From: Prochlorococcus sp. AG-347-K18
GTDB taxonomy: Bacteria > Cyanobacteriota > Cyanobacteriia > PCC-6307 > Cyanobiaceae
Length of the DNA stretch: 64,000 nucleotides
NCBI GenBank assembly: GCA_003281365.1
Contig: QCCF01000008.1
Location: 1-64,000, forward strand
Direction: 5' to 3'
The number at the start of each line of letters is the position of its first letter. The stretch's first letter is position 1. The notes below the pieces were generated by a model. The model did no database searches. It was not told the DNA's origin and was given only the letters and a program-made list of their open reading frames with translations. Of the stretch, positions 22,282 through 31,801 are shown one piece after another. The translations under genes and the position numbers were made by a program.

Positions 22282-23898
22282 TTACTTTGAACTTGATCTT
22301 CCTAATCCTTGAAGGATTCCTTTCCCCACTAAACCGATAGCTTTGCCAACAACCTTTGTAAGGAAAGTTACGAAGAGATTACCGATATATTTTACCGCAA
22401 CTTCTAACTGCGGTGCTACAGCATCTCTTATCTCAACTAACAATGTAACTTGTTTTTGTAGCCATTCTAGATTCTGTAATTCTTTCTCCCTATTTTCATT
22501 TTTAAAATAACGGGTAAATTTTTTATCGATAATATCAATATACTCTCGTTTACTCTCGTACAAGTAGATAGGCATATAAATATAGTCATGCCAGCGATTG
22601 TAGTTATTAATATTATTCCTAAATCTTTCGAAATTTCTTGTCGATTGTAATTCGGGATTTATAAGTACATTTCTTAATTCAGGCCAAGCAGAACAAATAT
22701 TAAAGATTTCAGAAGCTAATAAATTACAGTTTCTTATTGTCCAATTTGAAATTATATTTTCAAGGATCAAAAACGATTCTGTTTCATATAGAGGAAGTAA
22801 TTTCCCATCATAGTCAAGAGCTTCATTTTTAACAATTGGCTCAATAAACATTATTGATTCATGTGATTCTGTATCTATCTCTTCGCAACTTACCTCACTA
22901 TAGATAAATTCATTTATTGAGATAGATTCGTTTCCTTTTTTTAATCGAAAATAGCTGTCTGTGATATTTGAAATTGTATTAACTTTAAGTTCTTTTATAA
23001 GAGAATTTAAATCATCTTTAAAATCATTCTCCTTATAGTTTTCTTTAATATTTTTTAGTAAATTATCTAACTCATCTAACATTTTGCAAATAAGTCTTGC
23101 AATAAATTCTTTCTTTATCCCAGAGAGAATTATTGATGAATTATTAAATTCAACCTGTAAGTTAGTTGAGCTATACCTTTCTTTTAGTCTAGCTAAAATT
23201 AAATTCCAAATTTCTGTAGTGTTTTTATCTTTAATGAAAACAGTGTTCTTATTTTCAAGATTAATTTTATTTTCAGTGTAAACTGCCTCTGTATAAAGTT
23301 CTAGTGAATTTCCCCATAAGAAAATTAGAAAAGATTTTGCAGTAATAAGTTCTCTTAATCTTCCTTTTAAAATGAATTTGTAAAATTCTGGTGTTGAATC
23401 AGAGTTGACATATTTGAATATATAATTAATTTCAGAATCTATTTGTTTAAGACCTGAAGTTAGGATTTTTTGACTAAAAGAGAGAGGCTTATTTTTGTTA
23501 AATTGAACTCGGGAATTATTTTCAATATCAAATACCCTTCCTCCATTTAAAATGGTATCAATAGATTCAAGAACTTTTTCAGAGCTGGGATTTAAAAGAA
23601 AACCTTCAGCATTTAACGATGGATTGGTATTTGCTTCATAAACAAGTTCGCCAGAGAGAATTATAAGAAACTTTGACTCATCATATCTTTCTCTTAATTT
23701 TAATAATTCTAACCTTATAAGATCTTCTGATTGAAAATTAAGAACATTCCATATAACTAAATCAGGAGTTTTATCACCTGTTCCATTATTAAAATTAATG
23801 TCTAAATTTTGGTCTAGTGATGTTAACTTAAGTGATAAAGATTCTGCTATTAAGCTTGGAGCAATAATCAATATCGATTTTTTTGAAATTAATTCCAA
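22282..23898 (-). CDS. conserved cyanobacterial protein (DUF3685 / Ycf55-like)
   Basis: 538 aa with N-terminal receiver-like segment and C-terminal LLVEIRDAVAPQLEVAVKYIGNLFVTFLTKVVGKAIGLVGKGILQGLGR. Confidence 0.7.
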   Translation of the reverse strand: MELISKKSILIIAPSLIAESLSLKLTSLDQNLDINFNNGTGDKTPDLVIWNVLNFQSEDLIRLELLKLRERYDESKFLIILSGELVYEANTNPSLNAEGFLLNPSSEKVLESIDTILNGGRVFDIENNSRVQFNKNKPLSFSQKILTSGLKQIDSEINYIFKYVNSDSTPEFYKFILKGRLRELITAKSFLIFLWGNSLELYTEAVYTENKINLENKNTVFIKDKNTTEIWNLILARLKERYSSTNLQVEFNNSSIILSGIKKEFIARLICKMLDELDNLLKNIKENYKENDFKDDLNSLIKELKVNTISNITDSYFRLKKGNESISINEFIYSEVSCEEIDTESHESIMFIEPIVKNEALDYDGKLLPLYETESFLILENIISNWTIRNCNLLASEIFNICSAWPELRNVLINPELQSTRNFERFRNNINNYNRWHDYIYMPIYLYESKREYIDIIDKKFTRYFKNENREKELQNLEWLQKQVTLLVEIRDAVAPQLEVAVKYIGNLFVTFLTKVVGKAIGLVGKGILQGLGRSSSK

Positions 23899-23977
23899 GA
23901 CTAGATTTCTTATCTCTTATACAAAATTAACTAACAATTAATGCAAACACCAGCCTTAAATCAAATTTTATACTCTT

Positions 23978-24745
23978 TTAAGCGTAGTAATTTCTATTTA
24001 AATCATAGTCATTTAATCTCTCTGATGACAATACATTATTAGCTTCGTTTATCGTGAATTTATTTTCATATAGAGCTTTACCTACTATTACTCCAAAGAG
24101 TCCAAAGTTTTCAAATTTTACTAACGATAATAAGTCAGAAATTGAACCAACACCTCCTGAGGCTATTACTGGAATATCTGTAATTTCAAGTATGCTTTTT
24201 ATGAATTCTTCATTTGTCCCTTCTAATGTTCCATCTGTATTTATATCGGTAACAATAAAACTAGCAATTTTATATGAAGAAAACTCCTTTACTAGATCTG
24301 TGGCAAAAATGTTAGATTGCTCAAGCCAACCCCTAGTACTGACTTTTCCATCTTTTGCATCTATCCCAACAATTATCCTTTCAGGGAATTTATTTGATAA
24401 GTCTTTAACTAGCTCTTTATTTTCTATGGCAGAGGTTCCCATGATAACTTTATCAATACCATAAGAAAATAGTTGTTCTATCCTTTCTTGAGACCTTATC
24501 CCCCCACCTATTTGTATAGGTATGTTAACTGTTTTTGCAATCTTTTTTATTGATTTATCGTTTGTTGGGGATCCAGTTTTTGCAGCATCCAAATCAACTA
24601 TATGTAAATATTTTGCCCCTTCGCTTTCCCAAAATTTAGCTTGCTCATAAGGCTCTTTGGTGAAGTCTTTTCTTTTATTAAAGTCGCCTTTAAAAAGCCT
24701 TACACACTTACCATTCATTAAATCAATTGCAGGTATTAGGTTCAT
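23978..24745 (-). CDS. hisA: HisA, phosphoribosylformimino-5-aminoimidazole carboxamide ribotide isomerase
   Basis: LIPAIDLMNGKCVRLFKGD, IQIGGGIRS, FIVTDINTDGTLEGTN, VIASGGVGS. Confidence 0.96.
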   Translation of the reverse strand: MNLIPAIDLMNGKCVRLFKGDFNKRKDFTKEPYEQAKFWESEGAKYLHIVDLDAAKTGSPTNDKSIKKIAKTVNIPIQIGGGIRSQERIEQLFSYGIDKVIMGTSAIENKELVKDLSNKFPERIIVGIDAKDGKVSTRGWLEQSNIFATDLVKEFSSYKIASFIVTDINTDGTLEGTNEEFIKSILEITDIPVIASGGVGSISDLLSLVKFENFGLFGVIVGKALYENKFTINEANNVLSSERLNDYDLNRNYYA

Positions 24746-24837
24746 AGAATCATCCTTTTCATTAATAACTTATTAGTAGTACTATTCAATATGTAATTCT
24801 ATTTAAGATTACTACTTCAGTTAAATATTTTTTGAAT

Positions 24838-25758
24838 ATGAAAATTCTTGTAATGGGCGGCACTAGATTTGTTGGGAAGTCTTTGGTTGGAAAGTTATTA
24901 AGTAGAAATTATGATATTGATATTTTTACGAGAGGTAATAAAAGTAATCCTGAAAAAACAAATTTAATTAAGGGTGATAGAAATAATTTAGAAGATATCG
25001 TCAGACTAAGCAATAAAAAGTATGATGTTGTTTATGATATTTCTGGACGAGAGTTAGAACAAACCAAACTTCTTATAGAAAATTTAGATAACTCTTTCCA
25101 GAGATATATATATGTGAGCTCTGCAGGTGTTTATAAAGATAATTGTGAACTACCTTTATCCGAAGTTGATCCAACTGATCCAAAAAGTAGGCACAAAGGA
25201 AAGTTTGAGACAGAAAATTGGTTAAAAAACCAAAAAATTCCTTTTACAAGTTTTAGACCTACTTATATTTATGGACCAGGAAACTATAATAAAATTGAAA
25301 ATTGGTTTTTTGAGAGGTTATATACTAAAAAATCTATACCTATCCCTGGTGACGGTTCTTTAATTACTCAGCTAGGCCATGTTTCGGATCTAACTGATGT
25401 AATGCTTAGGTGTATAAATTTTGAAAATTCCAAAAATAATATTTACAATTGTTCAGGTGAAAAAGGAGTAACAATCAAGGGTTTAATTTATTTCTGTGCG
25501 AATGTTCTTGGATTAAAACAAAATGAGATTTCTTTAAGAACATTTGATTATCAAAAATTAGATCCTAAGTCTAGAAAGGGATTTCCAATTAGATTAAATC
25601 ATTATCAGACTGATATCTCTAAGATAAAACGTGATTTAGAGTGGGCGCCAACCTTTGATTTACTTAATGGTCTAAAGGATAGTTTTGTGAATGATTTTAA
25701 AAATAAAAAGAGTGAGGAGTTTGATGAAAATTCAGATAATATTCTTTTTAATTTTTAA
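24838..25758 (+). CDS. NAD-dependent epimerase/dehydratase family protein (CSP41/RNA-binding-like)
   Basis: KILVMGGTRFVGKSLVGKLLSRNYDIDIFTRG; FRPTYIYGPGNYNKIENWFFERL. Confidence 0.85.
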   Translation: MKILVMGGTRFVGKSLVGKLLSRNYDIDIFTRGNKSNPEKTNLIKGDRNNLEDIVRLSNKKYDVVYDISGRELEQTKLLIENLDNSFQRYIYVSSAGVYKDNCELPLSEVDPTDPKSRHKGKFETENWLKNQKIPFTSFRPTYIYGPGNYNKIENWFFERLYTKKSIPIPGDGSLITQLGHVSDLTDVMLRCINFENSKNNIYNCSGEKGVTIKGLIYFCANVLGLKQNEISLRTFDYQKLDPKSRKGFPIRLNHYQTDISKIKRDLEWAPTFDLLNGLKDSFVNDFKNKKSEEFDENSDNILFNF

Positions 25759-26271
25759 ATAGCCTAATAAAGTCACAAAAGTCAGGATGAATCCTAACCA
25801 ATAAAAAATTAAACCCAAATTATTCAATAAGCTAATTTTTAAAGGTGTAAAGAAGGTAATTACTGAAATAAAAAAGAAAAATGTTTTATATTTTCCTAGC
25901 ATTGATGCTGGTAAACCGTCTTTTGTAGAGTTCCTAAGGCTAGAGATAATAAATTCTCTTAATAAAATTAATGACAAAGACCAGAATGGTATAAAGTTAC
26001 TTTTACAAAGGAAGGTCAAAGGAATTAAATAGAATACTTTATCGCTTAAGGGATCTAGGATAGCTCCTAATCTTGTTTTAAGATTAAATTTCCTTGCAAT
26101 TAACCCGTCAAAATAATCAGTTAAACCTCCTATTATTATCAATATAAAGACATAAAAAGGCCTGTTAATTTCTAAAAAAAGTATTAATGGAAATACAAGG
26201 AAAAGGCGAGATATTGATAATAAATTGGGAATATTCAATATCAAATTTTTAAGATTTTTTCTCAATAACAA
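25732..26271 (-). CDS. pgsA: CDP-diacylglycerol--glycerol-3-phosphate 3-phosphatidyltransferase
   Basis: GGLTDYFDGLIARKFNLKTRLGAILDPLSDK CDP-alcohol phosphotransferase motif. Confidence 0.92.
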   Translation of the reverse strand: MLLRKNLKNLILNIPNLLSISRLFLVFPLILFLEINRPFYVFILIIIGGLTDYFDGLIARKFNLKTRLGAILDPLSDKVFYLIPLTFLCKSNFIPFWSLSLILLREFIISSLRNSTKDGLPASMLGKYKTFFFFISVITFFTPLKISLLNNLGLIFYWLGFILTFVTLLGYLKIKKNII

Positions 26272-26454
26272 ATTAGTTTTTGTATATAAAATATATTACA
26301 CTCTCAACAAACATTAATTTTTAGTAAAAACTTTAAATGGTATTTGATGCTAGATTCTAAAATTTAATTTTAAATCTGAATCCTAAAGATTATAAAATCA
26401 ACTTCCTTTTATGAATGATGATGTTTTATATTACAAAATTATTCTTTATATCTA

Positions 26455-27066
26455 ATGCAGTCTCATAGCCTAAAGCTATCTCCAGAATCTGATTTGATAA
26501 ATTCAATTAAAGAATATTCTTTATCGAATAATTTATACGGGTATGTTTCTGGAGTGGTTGGTAATCTTAGAACAGTTTGTATTCAATGCCCAGGTAATCA
26601 AGAGATAAATAAATTTGAAGGAAATCTAGAGATAGTTTCTTTAAACGGACATTTTAATAAAGGAGATGTTCATTTACATTTGAGTTTTGCAGATGAGGGA
26701 TGTAATGTTTTTGGCGGGCATCTTGAGGAGGGATGTATTGTAAAAAAAGGTACTGATATATTATTACTTTCTTTTGAACAGAAAATTATTAATATCTCAA
26801 ATCATGATTTAATCACTAACGAATCACGTGTAAAAGCATATATTTTAAAGGATTGTCCTTGGTCTAAAAGAGCAATTAGGTTGCTTAATTCTTTATCTAT
26901 CCCTCATGAAGTTACTCTAATAGACAATGATGAGAGCTTTCAAAGAATTATGGCTCAAAGTAGCCATAATACTTTCCCTCAAATATTTTTGGATAATAAA
27001 TTTTTTGGAGGATATGATGAACTTTCAGAACAAGCAAAATTGGATAACTTAATTTCATTTAAGTAA
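26455..27066 (+). CDS. PPC/DUF296-domain protein fused to a C-terminal glutaredoxin domain
   Basis: N-term GYVSGVVGNLR...GHFNKGDVHLHLSFADEGCNVFGGHLEEGCIV (PPC); C-term KAYILKDCPWSKRAIRLL...NTFPQIFLDNKFFGGYDEL (Grx). Confidence 0.85.
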   Translation: MQSHSLKLSPESDLINSIKEYSLSNNLYGYVSGVVGNLRTVCIQCPGNQEINKFEGNLEIVSLNGHFNKGDVHLHLSFADEGCNVFGGHLEEGCIVKKGTDILLLSFEQKIINISNHDLITNESRVKAYILKDCPWSKRAIRLLNSLSIPHEVTLIDNDESFQRIMAQSSHNTFPQIFLDNKFFGGYDELSEQAKLDNLISFK

Positions 27067-27076
27067 TCTAAATTTA

Positions 27077-27265
27077 TTAACTATCACGATTAGTAAGCTT
27101 TTCCTCGACTAATTCGTCCTCTAACTGCTTTATTAATCTTGATACAAGACTTTGAAATTCTGGTTGACAACCTTTAAATGCAGCTTTATGTCTTATTGGC
27201 TCATTTCTAGTTCTTAAATCAGTAAGCATTAATTGTAATGCGTCAATTTTGGGATTTATTTTCAT
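27077..27265 (-). CDS. hypothetical protein
   Basis: 62-aa ORF between oppositely/likewise oriented genes; no overlap with other CDS. Confidence 0.55.
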   Translation of the reverse strand: MKINPKIDALQLMLTDLRTRNEPIRHKAAFKGCQPEFQSLVSRLIKQLEDELVEEKLTNRDS

Positions 27266-27291
27266 AGTTTTAATTTATATATTTACATCTT

Positions 27292-27951
27292 TTAAATCAT
27301 TTGCATAGCTTTTTTAAAAGATATCTTTTTATTATCAATCGAACTTGTAACTTCTATTAATTTATTTATGGATTCTTTGTTTTTTAAAGAATCTATACAA
27401 CATTGCGCAACTAATCTTCTTGGGATTGATCCATTAATTTGAGTATCCTCTTTTGAATAATTTATATTTTCTGATTTAATATCTTCATTTTCCTTTAATC
27501 CTCCAGGTCTAATGATAGTCCATTCAAAATTTGAGTTGCGTAGAAAGTTTTCACCTAATTTCTTCCAAATAAGAATTAAACCAAATAAGTTTAATGGGTG
27601 AAATAATTTACCAGTACAAAGGGAACTAACTAAAATAACTCTTTTAATACCAACTCTTTTGCAACTCTCTAATTGCCTGTATACACCTAATGCATCAACC
27701 TTTGCAGGACCAGTTAAATCTAATGATGCTCTCGCCCCAGTAGCAATTATCAAAGCATCAATATCTTTTAAAGCTTCATCAAGTTCTCCTTTTTTGTCTA
27801 ATGAAACCCTAATTGTTTCTAAACGCTCTAGTCCTGCTGAGACCTTTGAATTCTTTCTGATGATTTGCCTTACTTTATATCCTTTCTTAACTGCTTCTTC
27901 GGAAATTCTATAACCTGTTTTCCCCGATGCACCAGTAATTCCTATTTTCAT
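27292..27951 (-). CDS. NAD(P)-binding SDR/NmrA-like protein
   Basis: KIGITGASGKTGYRISEEAVKKGYKVRQIIRK; VILVSSLCTGKL; WTIIRPGGL. Confidence 0.85.
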   Translation of the reverse strand: MKIGITGASGKTGYRISEEAVKKGYKVRQIIRKNSKVSAGLERLETIRVSLDKKGELDEALKDIDALIIATGARASLDLTGPAKVDALGVYRQLESCKRVGIKRVILVSSLCTGKLFHPLNLFGLILIWKKLGENFLRNSNFEWTIIRPGGLKENEDIKSENINYSKEDTQINGSIPRRLVAQCCIDSLKNKESINKLIEVTSSIDNKKISFKKAMQMI

Positions 27952-27986
27952 GATTAAAGAACTAATTTAAATATTATATAAATTTC

Positions 27987-28640
27987 TTAAGGCTTTTTAC
28001 ATATAAATTTCTTTTTTCTTTTGGGATAAAGAGTGCGACATAAATAACATTTTGTTCCATCACAGCCTCTTGCTGTACAGTATTCTCTGCCATAAAAGAT
28101 TATTTGCAAATGTAAGGTATTCCAATCATTAACAGGAAATATTTTTTTTAGGTCTTTTTCTGTTTGAACTACGCTATCGCCATTTGATAGTCCCCATCTT
28201 TGTGCCAACCTGTGTATATGAGTATCTACTGGGAATGAGGGTATTTTAAACACTTGAGACATTACAACTGATGCTGTTTTATGACCTACCCCTGGGAGAG
28301 ATTCAAGCTTCTCAAAAGAATCTGGGACTGTACCATTGTGCTTCTCAATCAATAATTTTGATAAGTTATAGATGTTCTTTGATTTTTGATTTGAGAGACC
28401 TAAAAATTTTATGTATTCGTAAATGCCATTAATACCTAGTTGCATCATCTGTTCTGGATTATCTGCAACTTTAAATAAGCTTTTTGTTAATTCATTAACT
28501 TTCTTATCTGTTGATTGAGCACTTAAAACTACGGCGACTAGAAGTGTATATGCATTTGTATGATCAAGGGGTATTGGAGGCGATGGATATAGCTTTTTAA
28601 GTTCCTTGCGTATTATTTCAGCTCTTTCAGACTTTCTCAT
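27987..28640 (-). CDS. nth: endonuclease III
   Basis: LVAVVLSAQSTDKKVN, LPGVGHKTASVVM, VDTHIHRLAQRWGL, C-terminal 4Fe-4S cysteines. Confidence 0.95.
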   Translation of the reverse strand: MRKSERAEIIRKELKKLYPSPPIPLDHTNAYTLLVAVVLSAQSTDKKVNELTKSLFKVADNPEQMMQLGINGIYEYIKFLGLSNQKSKNIYNLSKLLIEKHNGTVPDSFEKLESLPGVGHKTASVVMSQVFKIPSFPVDTHIHRLAQRWGLSNGDSVVQTEKDLKKIFPVNDWNTLHLQIIFYGREYCTARGCDGTKCYLCRTLYPKRKKKFICKKP

Positions 28641-28734
28641 TAAATTTGAAAATTAAATGGTGTATAAAATTATACACTTGATATTTTAGGTGAATATTTT
28701 CTGCTAACTTAGTATATTTCATAAGAAGAACGTA

Positions 28735-29793
28735 GTGAAAAATGATGCGTTAATAATTGATGATTTGCATCATAAATACGACAAACGAGAATGTTCAAAT
28801 TGGATATTAAATGAAATTAACCTCAAAATTGAAAATGGCGAATTTTTAGGGTTGCTTGGTCCTTCTGGTTGCGGAAAAACTACACTTCTAAGATTAATTG
28901 CGGGGTTCGAATATCCCTCTAAAGGGAGGATTTCTTTAAATGATAAGGAAATTTCAAGTAGCAAAAAAATTCTTAGTCCTGAGAAAAGAAATATTGGTAT
29001 GGTTTTTCAAGACTATGCACTTTTCCCTCACTTAACTGTTTTGGAAAATGTAATTTTTGGTTTGAAAAACAAAAAAGACAGATATAAAGTTGATTATTTA
29101 TTAAATGTTGTTGGTCTTGATAGTTTTGTTGGAAGGTACCCACATGAACTTTCTGGAGGCCAAAAACAAAGACTCGCAATTGCGAGAGCTCTTGCTCCAG
29201 GTACAAACTTTATTTTATTAGATGAACCTTTTTGTAGTCTTGATATGCATGTCAAACTAAAGTTGAGAAGTGAACTTCCTAATATCCTAAGAGGTTGTAA
29301 TGCAAGCGGATTGATGGTTACTCATGATCCGGAAGAAGCGATGTCAATTTGCGATAAAGTTGCTGTTATGAATGATGGCAAAATACACCAGATTGATACA
29401 CCAATTAACCTTCTAAATAATCCCAAGACCATATTTGTTAGTAGTTTTATTTTGGGTAATAATATTGTTAATCTCAAAAAAAATGGTAATTCATATATTT
29501 CTTGTTTAGGTGAGATAAATAGTTCAGGGGTTTCACAAAATGCAAATATTAAAAGTATGTCAATTTCGCCTAAATTTATTTCAATTAAAAGATCAGAATC
29601 TGGCAATGCGAAAGTAATATCTAAAGAATTTCTTGGAGAATTTCTTATATATAAAGTAACTATTAATGGAAATATATTGCGGGTTAGAACTGATATTAAT
29701 AATCTCCTAAATAATGGTGATAAATGTTCTCTTTCTATAAATAAAAATTGTTATTATTTTTTATATCCTGGAGCACATAAAGTATATATATAG
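28735..29793 (+). CDS. ABC transporter ATP-binding protein, likely Fe(III) (FutC/FbpC type); GTG start
   Basis: GPSGCGKTTLLRLIAGFE, FQDYALFPHLTV, LSGGQKQRLAIARAL; C-terminal TOBE-like region. Confidence 0.85.
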   Translation: MKNDALIIDDLHHKYDKRECSNWILNEINLKIENGEFLGLLGPSGCGKTTLLRLIAGFEYPSKGRISLNDKEISSSKKILSPEKRNIGMVFQDYALFPHLTVLENVIFGLKNKKDRYKVDYLLNVVGLDSFVGRYPHELSGGQKQRLAIARALAPGTNFILLDEPFCSLDMHVKLKLRSELPNILRGCNASGLMVTHDPEEAMSICDKVAVMNDGKIHQIDTPINLLNNPKTIFVSSFILGNNIVNLKKNGNSYISCLGEINSSGVSQNANIKSMSISPKFISIKRSESGNAKVISKEFLGEFLIYKVTINGNILRVRTDINNLLNNGDKCSLSINKNCYYFLYPGAHKVYI

Positions 29794-29933
29794 AATTTAT
29801 TTATAGGCAATTGCACTTCCCTCCCTTCCAATTAGAGCATTTTTTCTTTTTACATTTCTTTTTTTTACTTTTATATATTTTATTAGTTAATAGCAGTTCA
29901 GAAAAACTGTACTCTAAATTCATTTATAGTATT

Positions 29934-29952
29934 GCGAGTGATTTTCATTATC
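29934..29952. promoter_or_regulatory. putative Fur box upstream of ferritin
   Basis: GCGAGTGATTTTCATTATC, about 14/19 to GATAATGATAATCATTATC. Confidence 0.55.
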
Positions 29953-30037
29953 ATATTATTTAATTTAATTTAAAGGATTTATCAATTACTAATTTATACA
30001 AAATGTTGTATTATTTATTTAGTTCCCTATTAAAGTA

Positions 30038-30592
30038 ATGAATGAAAATAATTTAAAAACAAAGAAATTAATTAATTTTGGTCCCTCTGGAAGAGCCGTT
30101 GCTCAACCGATAGACAATAGTTTACTAGATAACCTTTTTGAACATCTAACAATGGAAAGATATGCCAATGTTCAATATTTTTCTATGTATCTATGGTTTC
30201 AAGAACGTGATTTAAATGGATTTTCCTCTCATTTTCTAAGTGAATCAAAAAGTGAAATGGAACATGCTCAGAAATTTGCAGATTACTTAATCGCAAGAGG
30301 ACAAAGCGTAATATTGGATGAAATTCCTGCACCCGTTCAAACATGGGATTCTATAGAGGAGCTGATTTCTTATTCTTTTAATATGGAGGCTGATTTAACT
30401 TCATCTCTTCAACAACTCTATTCTATATCAGAAAGAATTTCAGATACAAGAACTAACGTATTTTTAGATCCAATTATAGAGGCTCAAACACAATCAGAAG
30501 ATGAATTTGCGAACATACTGGGCAAGGTTAAGTTTGCCTCTAATCAACCTTCGGCAATCTTATTAATAGATAGTGATTTAAAGAAAAAATAA
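30038..30592 (+). CDS. ferritin
   Basis: HLTMERYANVQYFSMYLWFQERDLNGFSSHFLSESKSEMEHAQKFADYLIARG ferritin-like diiron motif. Confidence 0.93.
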   Translation: MNENNLKTKKLINFGPSGRAVAQPIDNSLLDNLFEHLTMERYANVQYFSMYLWFQERDLNGFSSHFLSESKSEMEHAQKFADYLIARGQSVILDEIPAPVQTWDSIEELISYSFNMEADLTSSLQQLYSISERISDTRTNVFLDPIIEAQTQSEDEFANILGKVKFASNQPSAILLIDSDLKKK

Positions 30593-30868
30593 ATTACTCT
30601 CAAATTTATTTTCATTCAATGTCCTTTTGGTTATTTCAAAAAGTAAATTTGAAAAGTTGATTTTTTCATTATTTTTTTTACTTAATATTTTAGCTATTCT
30701 ATGAATCTCATTAACTCTTTTAAAAACATACTTGTTTTCAGTAAATAACCTTCCCTTTAATGCTTTATTTTCTGTAGTTTTGTAGGATTGCTTGATATTT
30801 CTGAGTCTATTCGATAAAACATCAACTTCCATTAACAAATTGTTTGTAAGTGATTGTGATTCCTTCAT
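30578..30868 (-). CDS. hypothetical protein downstream of Crp-family regulator
   Basis: ORF with probable start MKESQSL at 30868, 5 bp after regulator stop. Confidence 0.6.
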   Translation of the reverse strand: MKESQSLTNNLLMEVDVLSNRLRNIKQSYKTTENKALKGRLFTENKYVFKRVNEIHRIAKILSKKNNEKINFSNLLFEITKRTLNENKFESNLFFL

Positions 30869-30872
30869 GTTT

Positions 30873-31460
30873 TTAAAGCGGAGATGTTTCAATAAAAGAA
30901 GGAGAAACACTCACTGTTTGAGTACCAATAGGAGCTATTAATAACTCAGATGATCTCAATTTAGAAATTAATCTTGTTGAGGTTACACGTGTAGAACCTA
31001 TTAATTCGCCAATCCTTTCGTGAGTTAACCTGAAGGGTAGCTCGCACCATTGTCCACATCTTCTACCCAAACGATTTACGAGTATTGAAAATAACGCTTG
31101 TAATCGTTGTTCTGCGTTTCCTAAGTGTCTAATCCTAAGAAGTTGTAAAGTCCATTCATTTACTGCATCGAAACCAATATTCTCATCAATATTTACATTG
31201 CTATGAAAAGATAAATCTGTGAGTGCTTCAACACAAACACCTTCGCTACATAAAAGCTCAGTTCTTAATTGATCACCTGATTGTAAAAATGCAAGTGTCA
31301 TACCTTCAGTTTCTTCGCAAGGGCAATAAACTCTTGCAATTCCACTTTCAACTTCTAGGCATGTGCCTTTTGGTCTTGACGAAGGATCTATTAAAACGGA
31401 TTGCCCAGTTATTATCCTTACTGATTTTGACGGAGATTCTCCATAACCATGGAAATTCAT
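30873..31460 (-). CDS. Crp/Fnr family transcriptional regulator, cysteine-rich
   Basis: C-terminal LTHERIGELIGSTRVTSTRLISKLRSSELL HTH; probable start MNFHGYGES at 31460. Confidence 0.85.
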   Translation of the reverse strand: MNFHGYGESPSKSVRIITGQSVLIDPSSRPKGTCLEVESGIARVYCPCEETEGMTLAFLQSGDQLRTELLCSEGVCVEALTDLSFHSNVNIDENIGFDAVNEWTLQLLRIRHLGNAEQRLQALFSILVNRLGRRCGQWCELPFRLTHERIGELIGSTRVTSTRLISKLRSSELLIAPIGTQTVSVSPSFIETSPL

Positions 31461-31472
31461 TAATTTAATTTT

Positions 31473-31491
31473 GATAATGAGAATTATTATC
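31473..31491. promoter_or_regulatory. putative Fur box upstream of Crp-family regulator
   Basis: GATAATGAGAATTATTATC, near-perfect match to the 19-bp Fur consensus. Confidence 0.75.
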
Positions 31492-31517
31492 AATTATGCA
31501 CTAAAAAAACACTTATT

Positions 31518-31536
31518 GCAATAGATTCTCATTATC
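31518..31536. promoter_or_regulatory. second putative Fur box in the same divergent intergenic region
   Basis: GCAATAGATTCTCATTATC, strong right half-site, weak left half. Confidence 0.5.
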
Positions 31537-31612
31537 ATCATTTTTTTGAAGTTTTTCTTTACATAGTTATTTGGCAATATAATTTAAATAGAATTGGGAA
31601 AATTTTTTTTTG

Positions 31613-31801
31613 ATGAGCGTGAATAGAGTCTGTTTTAATTGTGGAAGTTCTTCATTCGTCTCAGATCGATCTTTAGGAGGTAAGATTGTGTGCTCTAAAT
31701 GTGGATCTTCTTCATTCAAAAATAAATCTTCTTCAATTTTAAAAAGTAATAAATTAATAATTCTTGCCCTTGCAATAGCTATTTTTATAATTGTTATTTA
31801 G
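31613..31801 (+). CDS. small zinc-ribbon protein with C-terminal TM helix
   Basis: VCFNCGSSSFVSD...IVCSKCGSSSF (two CxxC) then LIILALAIAIFIIVI. Confidence 0.65.
   Translation: MSVNRVCFNCGSSSFVSDRSLGGKIVCSKCGSSSFKNKSSSILKSNKLIILALAIAIFIIVI

Noticed and set aside
24054-24464. 136-aa plus-strand ORF opposite hisA
   Set aside because: Antisense to well-supported hisA
28770-29606. Three minus-strand ORFs inside the Fe ABC ATPase gene
   Set aside because: Antisense shadows; ABC motifs on plus strand are decisive
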